The notes beneath the pieces are model-generated. The model searched no databases and was not told where the DNA came from. It saw nothing but the letters and a program-made list of their open reading frames with translations. Shown here piece by piece: positions 6,467 to 10,983 of a stretch of DNA of 10,983 bases. Origin of the DNA: JBIKLM01 sp044375105 (GTDB lineage: Bacteria; Planctomycetota; UBA1135; GCA-002686595); assembly GCA_044375105.1 (NCBI GenBank), contig JBILNK010000149.1:1-10983 (forward strand), given 5' to 3'. Within the stretch, counting starts at the first letter, position 1. The number at the start of each line of letters is the position of its first letter. Made by a program: the position numbers and the translations under genes.

Positions 6467-7354
6467 TCAGGGATCCGAGTCGCCCCGGACCTCGCGGGCT
6501 CCTGCCTCGGCGTGGGCTGTCAAGAGCCCTTCGGCGCTGGGCAGGTCCGGAAAGGGACCTTCGCCGCTCGGCGGCAAGGCGGCGGCGGCCAAGGCCGCCC
6601 CCAGGGCTCGCTCCACGCGCCGGCCCTCGGCCAGGGCCGCGCACAGGACCGCGCTGAAGACCGCCTGGCGCAGCGCTGGGGCCAGGGCGGGCAGCCCGGG
6701 CGCGGGGGCCTCGGCCTCGAAGAAGCGCTCCCCGTCGAACAGCGTGGCCCCGCGGGCGCCCAGCACCACCGAGCGGCCCGGTCCGAAGGCGCCCAGGCGC
6801 CGGAGCAGACCCTTTTGGCTCAGATTCTCCTCGCTGGAGCGCGCCGCCTGGCCCGCCTCCGTCTCACCGGCCAGCAGCAGGTTGGCCTCGGCCAGTGCGG
6901 TCGGCGGCACCTCGCGGCCCGGCGCCAGATGCAGGGCCAGGAGGCGCTGGTCGCCGCGGCACAGTTCGAGGGCCTCGAGCAGCTCCGCCTCCGGCAGTTC
7001 GAGCGTCAACAGGACCCCATCCCCAGGCGCCTCGGCGGCCAGCGTCGGCCGCAGCTCACCGGGCTCCTCGGCATCGTCCCCGCCGTCCTCGAACGGCAGG
7101 GGCGGCGTGTGGCCGGGGCCGGGCGCCAACCGGAAGGGCGCCACTTGGATGCCCTCGCCGACCAGGGGTGCGCGCAGCTCCGGGCAACACTCCCGCGGCA
7201 GCACCCCGCACACGTAGCGCACCGAACAACCAAGGCGCGTCAGCACCACGGCGAGGGCGGCCCCGAGGCCGCCGGTCAGCGGTTCGGAGTCGGGGTCCTC
7301 GGGAGCGCCGGGCAGGGAATAAAGCGCCCCGACCACGGTGAAGCTGTGGCTCAT
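6467..7354 (-). CDS. PfkB/ribokinase-fold protein, probable pseudokinase
   Basis: The 295-residue protein has the length and motif order of PfkB-family sugar/nucleoside kinases but in degraded form. The N-terminus (FTVVGALYSLPG) resembles the first strand; LTGGLGAALAVVLTRLG at 26-42 matches the GGKGANQA-ARLG substrate motif; LLLAGETEA at 159-167 matches the NETEA motif with Asn replaced by Gly163; VVLGARGATLFDG at 196-208 is the standard C-terminal strand and turn. The diagnostic GAGD anion hole and catalytic Asp, expected near 227-230, reads ALRQ, followed by a normal-looking helix AVFSAVLCAALAEGRRVERAL. An active phosphotransferase is therefore unlikely; a binding or scaffold role is inference. 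Residues 76-112 are Pro/Gly/acid-rich where a beta-sheet segment is usual. The start is the ATG at 7354. It follows the OsmC-like gene after 82 bp and lacks its own TA-containing promoter, so cotranscription is likely. Substrate unknown. Confidence 0.75.
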   Translation of the reverse strand: MSHSFTVVGALYSLPGAPEDPDSEPLTGGLGAALAVVLTRLGCSVRYVCGVLPRECCPELRAPLVGEGIQVAPFRLAPGPGHTPPLPFEDGGDDAEEPGELRPTLAAEAPGDGVLLTLELPEAELLEALELCRGDQRLLALHLAPGREVPPTALAEANLLLAGETEAGQAARSSEENLSQKGLLRRLGAFGPGRSVVLGARGATLFDGERFFEAEAPAPGLPALAPALRQAVFSAVLCAALAEGRRVERALGAALAAAALPPSGEGPFPDLPSAEGLLTAHAEAGAREVRGDSDP

Positions 7355-7436
7355 GCGGGCTGGCTCTGCAGGCGGGCGAGGGGGTGGGTCGGGAGGGCTC
7401 CCGGGGGCGCCGCCGCGGCTCGAACTGGGACCGGTT

Positions 7437-7847
7437 TCATGCGCTCCCCCAGGCGAACTCCAGGTCGATGGCCACGTCCGGGTGCAGGCTTTGATGCACC
7501 GGGCAGGTGTGGGCGGCGCGCTCCAGGGTGGTGCGGGCGCGCTCCTCCAGGCTCGGCAGCTCGAGGCGCACCCGCAGGCGGCCGATGCGGCGCACCGGGG
7601 ACTGGACCATCTCCTTGATCACCCGGGCCCGCGAGCCCGCCAGGTTCCAGCCGTGGCGCTCGGCGGTGATGCCCATCACGGTCAGGATGCAGCTCCCGAG
7701 GGCCGTGGCCACCAGGTCCGTGGGCGAGAAGGACTCCCCGCGGCCGTGGTTGTCGACCGGCGCGTCGGTGTGCAGGGTCGAGCCCGAGGGGGCGTGGCGC
7801 GCCTGGCAGCGCAGCCCGGGGGTGTACTGGACGTCGATCTGGACCAT
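7437..7847 (-). CDS. OsmC/YhfA-like peroxiredoxin-family protein
   Basis: OsmC-family proteins are small cytosolic thiol peroxidases; some use two conserved cysteines to reduce organic hydroperoxides, and the YhfA-like branch is less well characterised. The 136-residue length is typical. The two expected cysteines are present: Cys53 in TALGSCILTVMG and Cys115 in AAHTCPVHQSL. The segment GESFSPTDLVATALGSC and the later MVQSPVRRIGRLRV resemble the YhfA-like branch, in which the CPV motif is conserved. An extra Cys14 is present. The start is the ATG at 7847, the natural start of the first strand (MVQIDVQY). It is divergent from the dehydrogenase gene with 144 bp between them and is probably the first gene of a unit continuing into the PfkB-like gene. 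A likely role is protection against oxidative damage. No regulator is seen nearby. Confidence 0.9.
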   Translation of the reverse strand: MVQIDVQYTPGLRCQARHAPSGSTLHTDAPVDNHGRGESFSPTDLVATALGSCILTVMGITAERHGWNLAGSRARVIKEMVQSPVRRIGRLRVRLELPSLEERARTTLERAAHTCPVHQSLHPDVAIDLEFAWGSA

Positions 7848-7873
7848 GGGGAGCGGCGGAGAAACGGCGGAGC

Positions 7874-7879
7874 AGTGTA
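7874..7879 (-). promoter_or_regulatory. candidate -10 element of the osmC-like gene
   Basis: On the minus strand the site is GGCCTACACTG with hexamer TACACT, 26 nt before the ATG at 7847. The 20 nt before the ATG are pyrimidine-rich with only three purines, and no Shine-Dalgarno is present. The same TACACT in the same context recurs at the right edge of the window. Confidence 0.45.
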
Positions 7880-7901
7880 GGCCCTTTGGCGCCCGGCCGC
7901 T

Positions 7902-7918
7902 CCCCGGGCCGGCCGGGG
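7902..7918. promoter_or_regulatory. GC inverted repeat between divergent promoters
   Basis: CCCCGG (7902-7907) and CCGGGG (7913-7918) flank GCCGG. The site lies midway between the proposed -10 boxes of the osmC-like gene and the dehydrogenase gene, where a shared operator could sit. In DNA this GC-rich, such a repeat may also occur by chance. Confidence 0.2.
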
Positions 7919-7945
7919 CCGGGCCGGAGCCGGCACCCTGCCCGC

Positions 7946-7951
7946 TACCCT
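7946..7951 (+). promoter_or_regulatory. candidate -10 element of the dehydrogenase gene
   Basis: CCGCTACCCTC contains TACCCT, the same hexamer as in the panB promoter candidate, 40 nt before the ATG at 7992. It is the only TA in the divergent spacer on this side. The leader that would follow is C-rich. Confidence 0.4.
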
Positions 7952-7991
7952 CTTGGCTCGCCCTCCACGTCCCCCGCCGCCCCCGCGCCCG

Positions 7992-8762
7992 ATGAGCCCC
8001 CATTCCGAGGCACCCCAACGTCCCCTGACCGGCCGCCGGGCCCTGATCACCGGCGCATCGGCGGGCATCGGCGCCGCGGTCGCCGCCGCTTTCCATGGGG
8101 CCGGCGCCGAGGTGCTGCTGCTGGCGCGCCGCAAAGAGCGCCTCGAGACCCTGGTCGCGGCCCTGCCCGGCGCCCGGGCGATCGAGGCCGACGTGCGCGA
8201 CCCCGCCGCCCTGGCGCGCGCTGCCGAGGGCCAGCGCATCGACCTGCTGCTGGCCAACGCCGGTCTGGCCCGCGGCGTGGCCCCGATCCACGAGGCCGCG
8301 CCCGAGGACTGGGCCGAGATGTTCGAGACCAACGTCTACGGCGTGCTCGGCGCGGTGCGCGCCTGCCTGCCTTGGATGCTCGAGCAGGGCCGCGGCGACG
8401 TGGTGCTGCTCGGCTCCGTGGCCGGTCGCGCGGTCTATCCGGGCGGCAGCGTCTATTGCGCCTCCAAACACGCCGTGGCCGCCCTCTACCAGGCCCTGCG
8501 CGAAGACGCCGGCGGCCGCGGCGTGCGCTTCACCACCGTCGACCCGGGCATGGTCGAGACCGAATTCAGCCAGGTGCGCTTCCGCGGCGACGAATCCCGC
8601 GCCGCCGCCGTCTATCGCGGCTTCCAGCCCCTGACCCCCGCCGACATCGCCCGCACGATCCTGTTCGCCGTCACCCAACCGCCCCACGTCAACATCGGCG
8701 AAATCGTGATGTGGCCCTCCGCCCAGATCAGCGTCACCCGCGTCAACCGCCAGAGCTGCTGA
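7992..8762 (+). CDS. YdfG-like NADP-dependent short-chain dehydrogenase
   Basis: This is a classical short-chain dehydrogenase/reductase of 256 residues. Seen: the TGASAGIG dinucleotide loop at 20-27; Arg46-Arg47 after the second strand, suggesting NADP(H); LLLANAGLA at 85-93; structural Asn114; and the catalytic set Ser142, Tyr155 and Lys159 (YCASK). The C-terminal part, VETEFSQVRFRGDE followed by LTPADIARTILFAVTQPPHVNI and a final MWPSAQ, is the signature of the YdfG branch, which oxidises L-allo-threonine, serine or 3-hydroxy acids and reduces malonic semialdehyde. The exact substrate cannot be read from sequence. The ATG at 7992 is preferred over an in-frame TTG at 7953, which would add only a Pro/Arg stretch. 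The stop lies at the junction of a 16-bp tandem duplication. It is probably a single-gene unit. Confidence 0.92.
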   Translation: MSPHSEAPQRPLTGRRALITGASAGIGAAVAAAFHGAGAEVLLLARRKERLETLVAALPGARAIEADVRDPAALARAAEGQRIDLLLANAGLARGVAPIHEAAPEDWAEMFETNVYGVLGAVRACLPWMLEQGRGDVVLLGSVAGRAVYPGGSVYCASKHAVAALYQALREDAGGRGVRFTTVDPGMVETEFSQVRFRGDESRAAAVYRGFQPLTPADIARTILFAVTQPPHVNIGEIVMWPSAQISVTRVNRQSC

Positions 8763-8779
8763 CCGCCAGAGCTGCTGAC
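8746..8779. repeat. 16-bp tandem duplication across the dehydrogenase stop codon
   Basis: ACCGCCAGAGCTGCTG occurs exactly twice in a row (8746-8761 and 8762-8777), with AC continuing the repeat. The TGA stop spans the junction, so the copy after it is untranslated. The period is not a multiple of three. This looks like a recent replication-slippage event. Confidence 0.9.
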
Positions 8780-9133
8780 AATCAGCGTTGGCGGACCCAC
8801 GCCGACCTGAACGGCGCGCAAGGGCCGGAGCCCGGCCCCGGCCCAGGACTCTCCACCCGGCCGAAGCCGTTGGGCGCCGCAGCTCAGCAGGGGCTCCGAG
8901 TTCTCGGCCCGCTGGCCAAAACAAGAAATCGGACAGGCCCGGGAGCGGGTCCCCTGGGACTCTGCGTGGGCCCTCCGGCCGAGCATGGCTCTCGAGCCGG
9001 GCGCACTGCGATCGCCCGGGCTCTTGCGGCAAACGCCACCCGGATCCACGTGCAGATCGAGGGTCTCGACCGCTTCTGATATTTTTCTCTGAACCGACCG
9101 GAAACGCGGGCTGACTCCCCACGCTGGCGGACC
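8763..9133. other. 371-bp gene-poor region after the dehydrogenase gene
   Basis: No credible gene is seen. The region holds the second copy of the 16-bp duplication, a 7-bp GC hairpin (8822-8838), a small hairpin TCGAG-GGT-CTCGA (9057-9069), and an AT-rich patch at 9077-9090 with TGATATTTTT, the most AT-rich run in the window and a possible extended -10 (TG-A-TATTTT). An imperfect direct repeat of 23 bp (17 identities) flanks most of it: 8775-8797 and 9111-9133, both ending TGGCGGACC. Open frames here are Arg/Pro/Ser-rich and not protein-like. Confidence 0.5.
8822..8838 (+). terminator. candidate terminator of the dehydrogenase gene
   Basis: GGGCCGG, loop AGC and CCGGCCC form a perfect 7-bp GC stem 60 nt beyond the stop codon. 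There is no U-run after it, so it would be a hairpin-only terminator or an mRNA 3'-end stabiliser. Confidence 0.35.
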
Positions 9134-10051
9134 GTGCTCAGCGGCACAGGTAGGTTCGCGGGTGCAGCTCGTCGACAGCAGCATCCGCGGAGGCGATACC
9201 TCGCGGGACATCCTCGGATTGCCGACGCCCCCGGACCGGGAATCTTCCTGGACCTGGACGCCAGCAGCCAGCTGAGCCTGCTTTCAACCGACGTGCTTGG
9301 CAGCAGCCGCCTGGTCGCGAGCGCCTTCCTGGCCGCGGGCCCGGCGCTGGCCGTGGGTTTCAGCAGCGGCCGGTTCGAGGCGCGCGGTTCGTCCGTGCAC
9401 GGGCTGCGCGGCGGCGCCACGGGCCCCGGACAACCCCTGGGCGGCGCGGCCGCCTTCGTCGACGCGGCCGGCACCATCCAGGTCGAGACCGGCAGCAATC
9501 TGGAGATCCTCGGCGCGGTGGCTCCAAGCGTTCAGTTGGTGCCGTCGCGGCCCTATGTCCAATGGACGGGCACGGTTGGTCCGGGGAGCAACCGCAGCCT
9601 CGAGTGCTTCGGGCCGGCGGGGAATATCGCAGTGGCCTTCGCGGCGCTCGGGTCCCTGTACGACACGACCGCGATCCAGGGCTTCGAGCAGCCCCTCAGC
9701 CTGGACCTGAACACCCTGATTTGGACCGCCTCGGGCTCCCCGATGGTCCAGAACCTGCCCCTGGCCTTCCCCGTGACCCTGCCCCCGAGCCCGGCCTTCG
9801 CCGGCCGGGCCTTGCCGACCCAAGCGGCGGTCGTGTCCAACGCGGACTTCTCGGTGGAGCTCAGCAACGGGGACGACCTGTTGCTCTCCTACTCAAATTG
9901 GGGGCCTGCGAAGCGCCCCGGACACGGCCCGGGGCGACCCACCGGTCCGCAGCCCGCCGGCGGCCCCCCGGCGCTGACCGGCCGGCCGGCTCCGGCGATC
10001 GATCGGCGCCGCCAGCCCGAGACCCCGTTCCGGGCGGGCGCTGGTCAGTAG
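9134..10051 (+). CDS. C-terminal fragment of a beta-helix-type surface protein, probable remnant
   Basis: The frame is open from 9080 to 10051 and has no ATG; the first usable start is GTG 9134 (305 residues). No signal peptide is visible, although the protein looks exported: three imperfect rungs of alternating hydrophobic and Ser/Gly residues occur at about 35-56, 69-91 and 103-128, as in parallel beta-helices, followed by a domain at about 140-245 with GSNRSLECFGPAGNIAVAFA, PLSLDLNTL, the LPLAFPVTLP segment and a closing VVSNADFSVELSNGDD. That tail resembles the short C-terminal domain repeated in many planctomycete surface proteins. The last 50 residues turn Pro/Gly/Arg-rich, pass through a strong hairpin and end 7 bp inside panB, suggesting stop-codon loss. 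The beginning (10-35) is Arg-rich and unlike the rest. It is best read as a 5'-truncated, possibly frameshifted gene. Function unknown. Confidence 0.5.
   Translation: MLSGTGRFAGAARRQQHPRRRYLAGHPRIADAPGPGIFLDLDASSQLSLLSTDVLGSSRLVASAFLAAGPALAVGFSSGRFEARGSSVHGLRGGATGPGQPLGGAAAFVDAAGTIQVETGSNLEILGAVAPSVQLVPSRPYVQWTGTVGPGSNRSLECFGPAGNIAVAFAALGSLYDTTAIQGFEQPLSLDLNTLIWTASGSPMVQNLPLAFPVTLPPSPAFAGRALPTQAAVVSNADFSVELSNGDDLLLSYSNWGPAKRPGHGPGRPTGPQPAGGPPALTGRPAPAIDRRRQPETPFRAGAGQ
9914..9936. terminator. strong GC hairpin between convergent ends
   Basis: CGCCCCGG (9914-9921) and CCGGGGCG (9929-9936) form a perfect 8-bp stem with a 7-nt loop. It lies about 110 nt beyond the panB stop and just past the recognisable end of the surface-protein domain, where a bidirectional terminator is expected. 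There is no U-run on either side. The rest of 9937-10044 holds only short palindromes, such as CGATCGATCG at 9996-10005. Confidence 0.45.
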
Positions 10052-10869
10052 CTTTCCTGGTCGGTCGGGAACTCGCCCTTGCGCACGTCTTTGTGGTAGG
10101 CGGCGAAGGCGCGGCTCATGGCTTCGCCCAGTTCGGCGTAGCGGCGCACGAAGCGCGGCTTGTGGCGCGTGTAGAGCCCGAGCATGTCGTGGCTGACCAG
10201 GATCTGTCCGTCGACGCCGTTGCCGGCGCCGATGCCGATCACCGGGATCTTGAGCGCCCGCGCGATGCGCGTGGCGAGGGCCGCAGGAACCTTTTCGACG
10301 ACCACGCCGAAGGCGCCGGCCTGCTCGAGGGCCAGGGCGCCGCGATAGACCTCCTCGGCCTCCTCCGCGGAGGTGGCGCGCACCTGGTAGGTCCCGAACT
10401 TGTGGATCGACTGGGGCGTGAGGCCCACGTGGCCCATGACCGGGATGCCGGCGTCGACGATGCGCTTGACCGTCGGCGCGATCACCTCGCCGCCCTCGAT
10501 CTTGACCGCCTCCACGCCCGCTTTTTGCACCATCTGCCCGGCGTTGCGCAGGGCCTCGTCCGAATTGACCTGGTAGGACATGAAGGGCAGGTCGCCGACC
10601 ACCAGGGCGCGCTCGATCGCCCGGCTGACCAGGCTGGCGTGGTAGAGCATGTTCTCCATGCTGACCGCCACGGTCGAATCGAAGCCCTGCACCACGGTGG
10701 CCACCGAGTCCCCCACCAAGATCAAATCGATGCCGGCCTGATCGATGCGCTCGGCCATCAGATGGTCGTAGGCGGTCAGGGCGCTGATCTTCTCGCCGCG
10801 GGCCTTCATCCGGAGCAGGGTCTTGGTGGTGACCTTCTTGGCTTCGGAGCGATCGGGGGTCGAGCTCAT
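10045..10869 (-). CDS. panB: 3-methyl-2-oxobutanoate hydroxymethyltransferase
   Basis: PanB transfers a hydroxymethyl group from 5,10-methylenetetrahydrofolate to 3-methyl-2-oxobutanoate, giving ketopantoate, the first committed step to pantothenate and coenzyme A. The 274 residues match the family (about 264-280). Seen: LTAYDHLMAERIDQAGID; LVGDSVATVVQG with Asp54 (metal ligand); the TVAVSMENMLYHASLVSRA helix; VGDLPFMSYQ with Asp92 (second metal ligand); AVKIEGG with Lys122 and Glu124; GHVGLTPQS; VVVEKVPAALATRI with Glu191 as the expected catalytic Glu; and IPVIGIGAG near the end. All key residues are kept. The ATG at 10869 gives a short charged leader before the barrel. The neighbouring panC is not in the window. 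Its 3' end meets the plus-strand remnant gene, overlapping by 7 bp if that frame is used. Confidence 0.97.
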   Translation of the reverse strand: MSSTPDRSEAKKVTTKTLLRMKARGEKISALTAYDHLMAERIDQAGIDLILVGDSVATVVQGFDSTVAVSMENMLYHASLVSRAIERALVVGDLPFMSYQVNSDEALRNAGQMVQKAGVEAVKIEGGEVIAPTVKRIVDAGIPVMGHVGLTPQSIHKFGTYQVRATSAEEAEEVYRGALALEQAGAFGVVVEKVPAALATRIARALKIPVIGIGAGNGVDGQILVSHDMLGLYTRHKPRFVRRYAELGEAMSRAFAAYHKDVRKGEFPTDQESY

Positions 10870-10891
10870 GGGGCGGCGGGGAGGGCGGCGC

Positions 10892-10913
10892 AGGGTAGCC
10901 GGGGGTCCCCGGC
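10892..10913 (-). promoter_or_regulatory. panB promoter candidate with operator-like palindrome
   Basis: On the minus strand CGGCTACCCTG gives TACCCT (10897 to 10892), 22 nt before the ATG. Directly upstream, GCCGGGG-GT-CCCCGGC (10898-10913) is a perfect 7-bp inverted repeat with a 2-nt centre that would fill the promoter spacer, a good position for a repressor. The 20-nt leader has about four purines and no Shine-Dalgarno. Confidence 0.4.
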
Positions 10914-10928
10914 GCGCCTAGCGGGCTC

Positions 10929-10946
10929 GGCCAGGGGCGGCTGGCC
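10929..10946. promoter_or_regulatory. inverted repeat between panB and the right-edge promoter
   Basis: GGCCAG (10929-10934) and CTGGCC (10941-10946) flank GGGCGG. The site is almost midway between the two proposed divergent -10 boxes, so it might serve both. This is only a structural observation. Confidence 0.2.
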
Positions 10947-10973
10947 TGGGGCGGCGCCCGGTCCTCGGCGGGC

Positions 10974-10979
10974 TACACT
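10974..10979 (+). promoter_or_regulatory. candidate -10 element for a gene beyond the right edge
   Basis: GGGCTACACTG at the end of the window contains TACACT in the same context as the osmC-like gene's candidate. Its direction points to a plus-strand gene starting within tens of bases outside the window, divergent from panB. Confidence 0.4.
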
Positions 10980-10983
10980 GCGG

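Noticed and set aside
6237..6644. A 136-residue N-terminal extension of PPK1
   Set aside because: It is Arg/Pro/Gly-rich, overlaps the end of the PfkB-like gene, and the family N-terminus begins just after the ATG at 6236.
4413..7217. A 934-codon plus-strand open frame across ppk1 and the PfkB-like gene
   Set aside because: It is antisense to two recognisable proteins and its translation is His/Gln/Arg/Gly-rich with no family motif; long antisense frames are expected at this GC content.
7886..9079. A 397-codon plus-strand frame over the dehydrogenase gene
   Set aside because: It is an out-of-frame Arg/Pro-rich reading of a clear short-chain dehydrogenase and continues through non-coding sequence.
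9057..9090. Hairpin TCGAG-GGT-CTCGA followed by a T-rich run as an intrinsic terminator
   Set aside because: The T-run starts about 12 nt after a stem of only 5 bp, too far for a standard terminator; the AT patch may rather be promoter-like.
8612..9211. A 199-codon minus-strand frame over the gene-poor region
   Set aside because: It begins in the remnant, ends antisense to the dehydrogenase gene, shows no domain or regular secondary-structure pattern, and has no promoter-like site upstream.
9951..10044. Short GC palindromes considered as an attachment site or repeat array
   Set aside because: They differ from one another, are not spaced regularly, and such palindromes are common in DNA this GC-rich.

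Overview
The window is very GC-rich (about 70% by eye) chromosomal DNA, densely packed with housekeeping and metabolic genes on both strands. No transfer RNA, ribosomal RNA, CRISPR array or insertion sequence was seen. The best guess for the host is a high-GC member of the Planctomycetota. This is inference, resting on three things: a DXS whose cofactor motif is GDS-type rather than GDG-type, a beta-helix/Ala-Leu-rich surface-protein fragment of a style common in large planctomycete genomes, and start codons that lack Shine-Dalgarno sequences.

Layout, left to right. (1) Positions 1-2497, minus strand: xseB (exonuclease VII small subunit), then ispA (farnesyl/geranylgeranyl diphosphate synthase), then the first 252 codons of dxs, which runs off the left edge. 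IspA and DXS belong to the same isoprenoid (MEP) route. (2) Positions 2571-6236: ppx (exopolyphosphatase, plus) and ppk1 (polyphosphate kinase, minus), convergent and overlapping by 150 bp at their 3' ends. One degrades and the other makes polyphosphate. (3) Positions 6467-7847, minus strand: an OsmC/YhfA-like protein followed by a PfkB-fold protein that appears to have lost the catalytic GAGD motif, upstream of ppk1. (4) Positions 7992-8762, plus strand: a YdfG-like short-chain dehydrogenase, divergent from the osmC-like gene. (5) Positions 8763-10044: a gene-poor stretch, then the open C-terminal part of a beta-helix-type protein without a credible start or signal peptide, probably a remnant. 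(6) Positions 10045-10869, minus strand: panB (pantothenate pathway), with a probable divergent promoter at the right edge.

A recurrent signal emerges from the non-coding DNA. Several transcription units carry a GGCTACNCT-like -10 element 22-40 nt before the ATG, followed by a C-rich, purine-poor leader with no Shine-Dalgarno sequence. The divergent xseB and ppx genes instead have AT-rich -10-like boxes 6-9 nt from the ATG, which suggests leaderless transcripts.

No wholly new defence or mobile system is visible. The most interesting items are the 150-bp antisense overlap of ppx and ppk1 with its basic tail on PPK1, the pseudokinase, the non-SD leader pattern and the truncated surface-protein remnant.
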